NCBI GenBank assembly: GCA_025964215.1
Contig: JAOPZG010000273.1
Coordinates: forward strand, 1-7,287
Reading direction: 5' to 3'
Length of the DNA: 7,287 nucleotides
Origin: Conexibacter sp.
GTDB lineage: Bacteria; Actinomycetota; Thermoleophilia; Solirubrobacterales; Solirubrobacteraceae
The notes beneath the pieces are model-generated. The model had not been told where the DNA came from and did no database searches. It saw only the letters and a program-made list of their open reading frames with translations. The stretch's first letter is position 1; the number at the start of each line of letters is the position of its first letter. The position numbers and the translations under genes are program-made. Shown piece after piece: positions 1 through 6,609 of this stretch.

Positions 1-104
1 GCCGCGGCGCCGCCGCCGATGGACGCACCGCACTGCTCGCAGAAGCGGTTGCCCGCGGCGGCCTTGGCGCCGCAGGCGCCGCAGAACGAGGCGGTCTCGA
101 TCAC
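1..104 (-). CDS. N-terminus of a double zinc-ribbon protein (partial, runs off left edge)
   Basis: About 34 codons are visible from a GTG at 104-102. They contain CGAC at residues 8-11 and CEQC at 23-26, which is two CXXC knuckles 11 residues apart. This is the usual N-terminal zinc ribbon of actinobacterial membrane or signalling proteins. The knuckles are followed by an Ala/Gly-rich stretch that reaches the window edge, so the main domain and function cannot be seen. The GTG overlaps the stop of the upstream FHA gene (GTGA, 104-101), so the two are probably translationally coupled in one operon. No strong ribosome binding site precedes the GTG; only a weak GCGGGA lies inside the FHA gene. 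No ATG occurs in the visible part, so GTG is the best start, though the TTG two bases upstream in another frame cannot be excluded as irrelevant wobble. The cysteines are seen directly; metal binding is inferred from the family. Confidence 0.72.
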   Translation of the reverse strand, partial: MIETASFCGACGAKAAAGNRFCEQCGASIGGGAA

Positions 105-784
105 AAGTCCCGCTCGTTCACGAGCCCCGAGCGGATGGCGACCTCGGCCACCTTCGCGCGCTTCTGGTTCTGCGGCAGGTCCCCCACCGCGAAGCGGTCG
201 AACAGCCCGCGCAGGTGGGTCTTGATCGCGTCGATCGACAGGACGAGCTCCTCGGCGATCTGCGGGTTGGACGCGGGCGACGCGTAGCGGTTGCCGCCCT
301 CGAGCATCGGACGGCACAGCGCGAGGAGGACCTTGCGCTGCATCGGGGTCACCGGCGCGCTGAGCAGCGGCTCCTGGGTCCGGGTCACGCCGGCACGCTC
401 GCCGGTCGCGGGCGCGTGGAAGGCGACGAGCGTCTCGCCGAAGCGCAGGGCGTCGCCGTCGGCCAGGCGCACGCGCGCGGCGATCCGCTGGCCGTTGACG
501 AAGCTGCCGTTGCGGGAGATCCCGTCGTCGACGAGCGTCCACGTGCGGCCGAGGGGCTCGAGCAGCGCGTGGGTGCGCGAGACGCTGTCGTCCCAGGTGA
601 GGGGCAAGTCGCAGGCCGGGTCACGGCCGACGGTCAGCAGTGGCTTGCCGTCGTCCAACGTGGTGAGGACCTGCGCGCCCTCTGCGTCACGGTGCGCGAG
701 GAACGGGATGCCGGCGCGTATGGCGATGAGCACCTCATGCACCTCGAGGCCGCGACGCGGAGGCTCCTGGGGGACGGAGGTCAT
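101..784 (-). CDS. FHA domain protein with C-terminal helix-turn-helix
   Basis: The predicted protein has 227 residues. Residues about 48-122 form a forkhead-associated domain, with GRD at 53-55, SRTH at 69-72 and the NGSFVNG strand-turn at 92-98. These are the residues that bind phosphothreonine peptides made by Ser/Thr kinases. Residues about 145-227 look like a winged or LuxR-type helix-turn-helix (TPMQR at 146-150, then NPQIAEELVLSIDAIKTHL at 173-191), so the protein probably couples a phospho-signal to DNA binding. No signal peptide or membrane segment is seen. The ATG at 784 is chosen. A TTG at 799 in the same frame would add five residues, but neither start has a clear ribosome binding site. 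The gene overlaps the next zinc-ribbon gene by four bases and is divergent from a zinc-ribbon membrane protein. No kinase gene is in view. The FHA call is firm; the regulator role is inferred. Confidence 0.9.
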   Translation of the reverse strand: MTSVPQEPPRRGLEVHEVLIAIRAGIPFLAHRDAEGAQVLTTLDDGKPLLTVGRDPACDLPLTWDDSVSRTHALLEPLGRTWTLVDDGISRNGSFVNGQRIAARVRLADGDALRFGETLVAFHAPATGERAGVTRTQEPLLSAPVTPMQRKVLLALCRPMLEGGNRYASPASNPQIAEELVLSIDAIKTHLRGLFDRFAVGDLPQNQKRAKVAEVAIRSGLVNERDL

Positions 785-813
785 GGGGTGTGGGAACAAG
801 GACGTCGGATACG

Positions 814-836
814 GACCGTTGCGGTCATCAACGGTC
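814..836. promoter_or_regulatory. Perfect 8-bp inverted repeat with 10-bp-phased CGGTCA repeats upstream of the FHA gene
   Basis: GACCGTTG at 814-821 and CAACGGTC at 829-836 are exact reverse complements separated by 7 bases. The hexamer CGGTCA also occurs as a direct repeat at 822-827 and 832-837, exactly 10 bp apart. The element sits 30 to 52 bases upstream of the FHA start, in a 219-bp intergenic region shared with the divergent membrane-protein gene. This arrangement suits a dimeric repressor or activator site, possibly for the FHA/HTH protein itself, but an RNA hairpin in the leader is equally possible. No convincing -35/-10 pair was found in this intergenic region in either direction; a TAGATT-like -10 exists on the minus strand without a good -35. 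Confidence 0.4.
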
Positions 837-1003
837 AGCCTGGCTCAGCGAGCATCGGCGGGGGGCGCCAATCTAGCGGAACTGAGCGCGTTGAATTGCT
901 CGCCTTTGGTCTAGGTGGGGCTCACACCACCCCTTGGGTGACTGGCATCGGACATGAGGAGCACGGAAGATCGGCGGCGTCCGAGTCTTCCCTTGGAGGA
1001 ACG

Positions 1004-1975
1004 ATGAGCGAAGAGCCTGAGCACCAGCCGGCCCGGTGCACGAGCTGCGGCGTGTCGGTCCCGGTCGCCGCGCGGTTCTGCGGCACCTGCGGCGCGCCGC
1101 AGGAGTCCGCGCCGGTGGTCAGAACGGTGACGCCCACGACCGGCGCCGCGACGGTGTCGATCGACGCGCCGCGCCCGCCGGCGCTGCTGCCAGCCGGCGT
1201 GCCCCGGGAGATCCTGGTGATCGCCGGCCTGCTCGCGGCAGGCGGCGCGATCCTGCTCTTCGAGGCGCTGCGCGTGCTGCCCGACGTCTTCGACGTGTTC
1301 AAGCTCGGCTCGCTCGGCCGGGCGCTCGGGCTGCTGATCCTGGACCTCGTCGCGTTCGTCGGCGCGTTCGGCGCCGCCGCCCTCGTCCTCGCCTGGCGGC
1401 TGCTGCTGGCCGACCGCGTCGCGCGCGGCCTGACGTACGTGCTCTCCGGAGGGACGGCGGCGGCGATCCTCCTCGGCAACCAGCACAGCACCGGCTACGT
1501 GCTGGTGATGCTCGCGAACCTCGCGGCGGTGGCGATCCTCGCCCTGACGCCGCGCGTCGATGCGTTCTTCGCCGCCGGCCCCGCGAGCGAGCAGCCGGTC
1601 GGCGTCGTCGTCGCCCGGACACTGCTCGTCGCCTGGGCGTTCTGCATCGCCATCACCGGCCTGATCTTCCTGCCGGTCGGCACGCTGGGGACGCGCTTCG
1701 TGGTCGTCGGCCTGCTGTTGCTCGCCCTCGGGGCCGGTGCCTTCTCGTTGAACGGCGGCCTGGCCCGCGGCGAGCCGACCGCCCGTTTGATCGTGTCGAT
1801 CGGCGCGGCCGCGGCCGCCGTCCTGACGCTCGTCGTCGGCCACAGCAACACGGGCACGCTCCTCCCGATCGCGCTGGCCGTCGGGCTGGTGGCGAGCTTG
1901 TGGGGACCGGAGGACTGCCGGACGCACTTCGCGGCCGCAGCGAGGCCGAACCGACGAAGTCCAGCAGCGGGTTGA
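1004..1975 (+). CDS. Zinc-ribbon polytopic membrane protein of unknown function
   Basis: The predicted protein has 323 residues. An N-terminal zinc ribbon has CTSC at 12-15 and CGTC at 26-29. A flexible Pro/Ala/Thr-rich linker of about 35 residues follows, then about eight hydrophobic segments near 68-88, 107-130, 143-158, 164-182, 200-224, 231-249, 262-279 and 284-300. The tail is short, polar and Arg-rich. It is therefore an inner-membrane protein with a probably cytoplasmic metal-binding knob. No transporter or enzyme signature was recognised. The start is decided by GGAGGA at 995-1000, three bases ahead of the ATG. The same frame stays open far upstream, but that stretch is antisense to the FHA gene and has no start signal. 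The gene is divergent from the FHA/zinc-ribbon pair and convergent with TetR. The similar N-terminal knuckles in the left-edge gene suggest, but do not prove, a shared role. Confidence 0.87.
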   Translation: MSEEPEHQPARCTSCGVSVPVAARFCGTCGAPQESAPVVRTVTPTTGAATVSIDAPRPPALLPAGVPREILVIAGLLAAGGAILLFEALRVLPDVFDVFKLGSLGRALGLLILDLVAFVGAFGAAALVLAWRLLLADRVARGLTYVLSGGTAAAILLGNQHSTGYVLVMLANLAAVAILALTPRVDAFFAAGPASEQPVGVVVARTLLVAWAFCIAITGLIFLPVGTLGTRFVVVGLLLLALGAGAFSLNGGLARGEPTARLIVSIGAAAAAVLTLVVGHSNTGTLLPIALAVGLVASLWGPEDCRTHFAAAARPNRRSPAAG

Positions 1976-1992
1976 CCTCGGAGCCGGAGCCA

Positions 1993-2010
1993 GCGGTGGA
2001 CGCGCACCGC
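1993..2010. terminator. Small hairpin between convergent genes
   Basis: GCGGTG at 1993-1998 pairs perfectly with CACCGC at 2005-2010 across a 6-base loop. It lies in the 80-bp gap between the converging membrane-protein gene and the tetR-type gene, which is where a bidirectional terminator is expected. There is no T-tract on either strand, so this is at best a weak or factor-assisted terminator. Confidence 0.35.
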
Positions 2011-2055
2011 CATGCCGGCCTTGAACGTGGCCTGCTTGCCGAGACGCCACGGATG

Positions 2056-2661
2056 CTAATCAGCCGACGAGGACGTGACGTCACCGGCTGCGGCCGCCGC
2101 CCGCAGCCCCGCCAGCGCGATCTCCAGGATCGCCCCCACGTACGCCGCATCCCCCCCGATCCGCGCGATCGCGATGATCATGTCGAGGACCTGCTCGAGG
2201 GTGAGGTCCCCGCGCACCTCGCCGGAGCGCTGCGCCGCCTCTAGCAGCGGCCGTCCCGCCGCCATAACCCGCTCGCGGTTCTCGTTGAACATGGGGTTGG
2301 TGCTGTCGACGTGCGTCAGCAGCTCGGAGGCGATGTGGCGCTTGCTCGTCGAGAAGGCGAAGAAGCGATGAAGCCAGCGGGACAGCGCCGCTCCGGGGGT
2401 CTCACCGGCGTCGCCGATCGAGGCGGCCGCCGCGCTGATCGCGTCGACCTCCTCGACGTACAAGGCCTCCAGCAGCTCGCGGCGGCCCGGGAAGTTGCGG
2501 TAGAGCGTCGCCATGCCGACGCCGGCGCGGCGGGAGATCTCGGCCATGGAGACCTCGGCGTCGGGGTCGGCGAAGGCCTCGCGGGCGGCGGCAAGGATCT
2601 TGTCGCGATTGCGCGCGGCGTCGGCGCGGCGAGGTAGGGGACGAGAGGCGGACGAAGACAT
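2056..2661 (-). CDS. TetR family transcriptional regulator
   Basis: The predicted protein has 201 residues, a usual TetR length. The N-terminal DNA-binding domain spans residues about 16-62: helix 1 is around RDKILAAAREAF (19-30), and the helix-turn-helix runs from MAEISRRAGVGMATLYRNF (39-57), a near-textbook TetR recognition helix. The remaining helical domain (about 65-195) would bind a ligand and dimerise; it resembles the C-terminal type common in actinobacterial TetR repressors, but the ligand cannot be read from sequence. The ATG at 2661 has no ribosome binding site, and a good -35 lies just upstream, so the mRNA may be leaderless. It is divergent from the aldo/keto reductase operon across 80 bp holding a near-palindrome. 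It is therefore most likely the autoregulated local repressor of that operon. The family call is very secure; the target is inferred. Confidence 0.96.
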   Translation of the reverse strand: MSSSASRPLPRRADAARNRDKILAAAREAFADPDAEVSMAEISRRAGVGMATLYRNFPGRRELLEALYVEEVDAISAAAASIGDAGETPGAALSRWLHRFFAFSTSKRHIASELLTHVDSTNPMFNENRERVMAAGRPLLEAAQRSGEVRGDLTLEQVLDMIIAIARIGGDAAYVGAILEIALAGLRAAAAAGDVTSSSAD

Positions 2662-2666
2662 AGGCG

Positions 2667-2706
2667 AACTAACCGGACAACCTATCCGCTAGAGTCAAAC
2701 GGACAG
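2667..2706. promoter_or_regulatory. Divergent promoter/operator region between TetR gene and reductase operon
   Basis: A near-palindrome, CGGACA-ACC-TATCCG, occupies 2674-2688 with five of six arm positions paired. A further half-site, CGGACAG, lies at 2700-2706, 26 bp from the first. On the minus strand TTGACT (2698-2693) is a good -35, followed 17-19 bases later by a weak -10 (GGTTAG/GTTAGT, about 2674-2668) placed so that transcription would begin at or next to the TetR ATG. On the plus strand TAGAGT (2690-2695) fits an actinobacterial -10, with no good -35. The palindrome thus lies inside both putative promoters, as expected for a TetR repressor site. The bases are seen; the function is inferred. 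Confidence 0.45.
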
Positions 2707-2741
2707 GCTCTCCACTCTACCCCAAGGACCTCGGCTTCCCC

Positions 2742-3785
2742 ATGGACCACCGCCCCCTCGGCCGCACCGGCATCGCCGTCACCCCGCTCTGCCTCGGCGC
2801 CATGATGTTCGGCGCCTTCGGCAACGCCGACCACGACGATGCCATCAACATCGTCCACCGCGCCCTCGACGCCGGCATCACCTTCATCGACACCGCGGAC
2901 TTCTACTCCGCCGGCGAGTCCGAGCAGATCGTCGGCAAGGCCCTCGCCGGCGGGCGCCGCGACGGCGTCGTCCTCGCCACCAAGGTCGGCCTCCCGTTCG
3001 ACGAGGACCCCAACCACCGCGGGACCTCGCGGCGCTGGATCACGGAGGCGGTGGACAACTCGCTGCGCCGGCTCGACACCGACCACATCGACCTCTACCA
3101 AGTCCACCGACTCGATCCGGCCACCGACGTCGACGAGACCCTTGGCGTCCTCTCCGACCTCGTCCATGCCGGCAAGATCCGCGCCTTCGGCCACTCGACC
3201 GTCGCGCCGTCGGAGATCGTCGAGGCGCAGTGGACCGCCGAGCGCCGCGGCCGCGAGCGGTTCCGCACCGAGCAGCCGCCGTACTCGATCCTCAACCGCG
3301 CGGGCGAGTACGACGTCCTGCCGACCTGCCAGCGCCACGGCCTCGGCGTCCTGACCTACAGCCCGCTCGCCGGCGGCTGGCTCTCCGGCAAGTACCGCAA
3401 GGGCATGGACATCGACGGGCCGGGCTCCGCCGCCCGGCGGCAGCGCTTCCCGCAGGCCTACGACGCGACCTCCCCCGCCAACGCCGCCAAGCTCGACGCC
3501 GCCGACGCCCTCGGCGCGCTCGCCGACGAGGCCGGCCTCACGCTCATCCAGATGGCGATCGCGTTCGTCATCCGCCACCCCGCCGTCACCTCCGCGATCG
3601 TCGGCCCGCGCACGATGGAGCACCTCGAGACCTACCTCGCCGCCGACGGCGTCGCGCTGCCGGCCGACCTGCTCGACCGCATCGACGAGATCGTCCCGCC
3701 AGGCCACACCATCAACGTCGCCGACAACATGTGGAACACGAGCACCACCACCCTCGAGCCCGCGTCGCGGAGGCGCCAGGCATGA
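2742..3785 (+). CDS. Aldo/keto reductase
   Basis: The predicted protein has 347 residues and reads as a full-length (alpha/beta)8-barrel NAD(P)H-dependent oxidoreductase, a family that reduces aldehydes and ketones. The catalytic tetrad is visible: D50 and Y55 in FIDTADFY, K81 in LATKVG and H122 in YQVHRLD. Later family motifs include RTEQPPYSILNR, the SPLAGGWLSGKY segment (about 207-218) and the cofactor-binding stretch SAIVGPRTMEHLE near 285-297. No signal peptide is present, so it is cytosolic. The N-terminus PLGRTGIAVTPLCLG is typical and supports the ATG at 2742. The only ribosome-binding-like motif, AAGGA at 2724-2728, is 13 bases away, so initiation may be weak. It is the first gene of an operon divergent from TetR, and its stop overlaps the next start (ATGA). 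The substrate is unknown. The 30-residue tail after the last helix is rather long and Thr/Arg-rich. Confidence 0.97.
   Translation: MDHRPLGRTGIAVTPLCLGAMMFGAFGNADHDDAINIVHRALDAGITFIDTADFYSAGESEQIVGKALAGGRRDGVVLATKVGLPFDEDPNHRGTSRRWITEAVDNSLRRLDTDHIDLYQVHRLDPATDVDETLGVLSDLVHAGKIRAFGHSTVAPSEIVEAQWTAERRGRERFRTEQPPYSILNRAGEYDVLPTCQRHGLGVLTYSPLAGGWLSGKYRKGMDIDGPGSAARRQRFPQAYDATSPANAAKLDAADALGALADEAGLTLIQMAIAFVIRHPAVTSAIVGPRTMEHLETYLAADGVALPADLLDRIDEIVPPGHTINVADNMWNTSTTTLEPASRRRQA
3769..3773 (+). promoter_or_regulatory. Ribosome binding site for the LLM oxidoreductase inside the aldo/keto reductase gene
   Basis: GGAGG at 3769-3773 lies eight bases ahead of the ATG at 3782. It sits inside the last codons of the reductase gene, whose TGA (3783-3785) overlaps that ATG. 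It fixes the start and supports coupled translation. Confidence 0.75.
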
Positions 3786-4633
3786 CGAGCTTCGGCATCA
3801 TGACCGCCCCCGCGCAGGTCGACTACCCAGACATCCTCGAGGTCTGGCGCGACGCCGACGCCATCCCCGAGATCGAGCACGCGTGGCTCTACGACCACCT
3901 CATGCCGCTCGGCGGCGACCCGCTCGGGCCGGCCTACGAGGGCTGGACGCTGCTCGCGGCGCTCGCCGCCCAGACCGAGCGCCTGCGCCTCGGCCTGCTC
4001 GTCACGAGCAACCGCTTCCGGCCGGCGGCGATGCTCGCGAAGATCGCCGCGACCGTCGACGTCGTCGCCGGCGGACGGCTCGACTTCGGCATCGGCGCCG
4101 GGTCGCGTCCCGGCCACCCGATCGCCATGCGCGAGTACGCGGCGCACGGGCTGCCGTTCCACGACGCCGCCCACGCGCTGGGGAGCCTGGCCGAGGCGTG
4201 CACCGTCATCCGGCGGCTGTGGACGGAGATCGAGCCGTTCGACTTCCAAGGCAAGCACGTCAACCTGACCGGTGCGTTCTGCATGCCCAAGCCAATCCAG
4301 CGCCCCGGGCCGCCGATCATCATCGGCGGGCGCTCGGCCGGGCTCCTGCGGATCGTCGCCGAGCACGCCGACCTGTGGAACATCCCGGGCGGCGACCTCG
4401 AGGACGTGATCGCGCGCAGCGCGCTGCTCGATCGCTACTGCGCCGAGATCGGTCGGGATCCGCAAGCGATCACGCGATCGATCCACCTCTCAGTGTCGTA
4501 CGACGATCCGAGCGCGACCCGCCGCGCGATCGCCGAGGCCACCGCCGCCGGCTTCCAGCACGTCGTCCTGGGACTCTCCGCCCCCTATCCCGCCGGCCTC
4601 GCGCGCTGGGTCGCCGACGAGCTCCTCACGTGA
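3782..4633 (+). CDS. LLM class F420-dependent oxidoreductase
   Basis: The predicted protein has 283 residues and matches the luciferase-like monooxygenase fold used by actinobacterial enzymes that take hydride from coenzyme F420 (or FMN). Visible family landmarks are YDHLMPLGG (37-45), the TERLRLGLLVTSNRFRPA strand (65-82), the LAKIAATVDVVAGGRLDFGI segment (85-104) followed by GAGSRPGHP, PKPIQRPGPPIIIGG (169-183) near the cofactor phosphate, and the C-terminal HVVLGLSAPYP. It is cytosolic, with no signal peptide. It is the second gene of the TetR-controlled operon and overlaps the reductase by ATGA, so both enzymes are probably made together and may act on the same compound or consecutive products. 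The choice of F420 over FMN rests on resemblance to actinobacterial F420 enzymes and is not proven by one residue. The gene looks intact; the damaged UvrA-like sequence begins within about 30 bases of its stop. Confidence 0.95.
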   Translation: MTSFGIMTAPAQVDYPDILEVWRDADAIPEIEHAWLYDHLMPLGGDPLGPAYEGWTLLAALAAQTERLRLGLLVTSNRFRPAAMLAKIAATVDVVAGGRLDFGIGAGSRPGHPIAMREYAAHGLPFHDAAHALGSLAEACTVIRRLWTEIEPFDFQGKHVNLTGAFCMPKPIQRPGPPIIIGGRSAGLLRIVAEHADLWNIPGGDLEDVIARSALLDRYCAEIGRDPQAITRSIHLSVSYDDPSATRRAIAEATAAGFQHVVLGLSAPYPAGLARWVADELLT

Positions 4634-4659
4634 GACCATCCCAGGCGTGTCAGCGAGGG

Positions 4660-5865
<1,206 letters not shown>

Positions 5866-5873
5866 GGTCGGAC

Positions 5874-6503
5874 CTACGGCATCCGAGTGAAGATCGGGCC
5901 GAGGTGCGGCGTCGGGCCACCGGCGGCGCTGTTGACCGTCTCCGTGTACTCCGAGAACGTCACCGGGTCTCCGTTACCCAGGAGGCAGGTGCCCGCGGGG
6001 CCGTTGCTCGCGATCACGGTCCCACCAGGAGTGAAAGTCAGCTTGCCGAAGGTCGCGGGCGAGACCGGGTTCGAGTAGATCCACTGGAGCGTTCCTCCCA
6101 GATGGCAGACCTTCGAGTTGAACTGGATCGCGGAGCAAGTGATGTCGCGCCGCCCAGTCGTGGTGGCGGGTGAACCGGCGGCCCAGAACAGCGCAGTGTC
6201 CGTGTAGGCGCAGTCGATGCTCGTGGTGACGCCTCCCCACGAGCAGCCGCTGTAGGTCTCAGTGCCGGTGACCGCCGCCCACGTGACGCCGACGAACGGG
6301 GAGGACGCCACCGTCCCGGTCACGCTTGCCGACGGACAACTGAGTTGGAGTCCAGTCGACGAGAAGGTCCGCGCCCCACCGGTGGCCGTGAACGCCGTGT
6401 CGCCCGAGTTGCTCCACGTGACCGCCTCCGCGGCCGAGGACGCCAGCCCCACCAGCGACGTCAACGAGACCAACAACACACAGATACGCATCGACCTGCT
6501 CAT
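5874..6503 (-). CDS. Secreted six-cysteine protein of unknown function
   Basis: The predicted protein has 209 residues. A classical Sec signal peptide is present: SRSMR, a hydrophobic core about 8-22, then ASSAAEA before VTW with likely cleavage after residue 27. The mature part is rich in Thr, Ser and Gly with alternating hydrophobics, so it is probably mostly beta-strand. It has exactly six cysteines (56, 87, 98, 123, 133, 173), enough for three disulfides, which suits an extracellular protein. I do not recognise a domain; similar small secreted proteins are common in soil actinobacteria. The ATG at 6503 is supported by GGAGGA eight bases upstream (complement of 6512-6517); an internal ATG at 6491 is the weaker alternative. 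It uses TTG and TGT codons and more A/T in the third position than its neighbours. It converges on the UvrA-like pseudogene with only eight bases between stops, and lies downstream of an LLM gene. Confidence 0.86.
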   Translation of the reverse strand: MSRSMRICVLLVSLTSLVGLASSAAEAVTWSNSGDTAFTATGGARTFSSTGLQLSCPSASVTGTVASSPFVGVTWAAVTGTETYSGCSWGGVTTSIDCAYTDTALFWAAGSPATTTGRRDITCSAIQFNSKVCHLGGTLQWIYSNPVSPATFGKLTFTPGGTVIASNGPAGTCLLGNGDPVTFSEYTETVNSAAGGPTPHLGPIFTRMP

Positions 6504-6588
6504 CAGAATCGTCCTCCCCGGTGGTCCCGCCTGTCACCAAAGATGAGATCGCTGATCAATTGCAAGCGCCAGAGCCAACGCGCCTAGA

Positions 6589-6604
6589 CCTGCCGAACGG
6601 CAGG
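6589..6604 (-). terminator. GC-rich hairpin after the LLM gene
   Basis: CCTGCCG and CGGCAGG pair perfectly over 7 bp around a two-base centre (or 6 bp with a four-base loop). The hairpin begins six bases past the TAG of the right-hand LLM gene. The position is right for a terminator separating that gene from the secreted-protein gene. There is no T-run after the stem, so it would be of the GC-hairpin type seen in actinobacteria. The AT-richer stretch at about 6545-6565 after it may carry the promoter of the secreted-protein gene, but I could not assign boxes. Confidence 0.5.
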
Positions 6605-6609
6605 CCCCC

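Noticed and set aside
928..940. CACCC-CTT-GGGTG hairpin upstream of the membrane-protein gene
   Set aside because: Only a 5-bp stem in GC-rich DNA. No T-tract, promoter overlap or riboswitch-like structure to support a role.
215..1003. Long in-frame extension upstream of the zinc-ribbon membrane protein, giving a 586-residue frame
   Set aside because: It runs antisense to the FHA gene, is Arg/Gly-rich low-quality protein, and the strong GGAGGA before the ATG at 1004 marks the true start.
911..2050. 379-residue open frame on the minus strand opposite the membrane-protein gene
   Set aside because: Arg/Asp/Gln-rich composition typical of an antisense shadow in GC-rich DNA. The plus-strand gene has zinc knuckles, membrane segments and a ribosome binding site.
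2682..3707. 341-residue open frame on the minus strand opposite the aldo/keto reductase
   Set aside because: Val/Gly/Asp-rich shadow with no recognisable motifs. The plus-strand frame carries the full catalytic tetrad.
3230..3781. Frame upstream of the LLM ATG, extending the LLM protein to 467 residues
   Set aside because: It is the out-of-frame reading of the aldo/keto reductase gene (Arg/Pro-rich). The LLM family starts at the MTSFGIMT segment, which has its own GGAGG.
3632..4486. 284-residue open frame on the minus strand opposite the LLM gene
   Set aside because: Antisense shadow without motifs.
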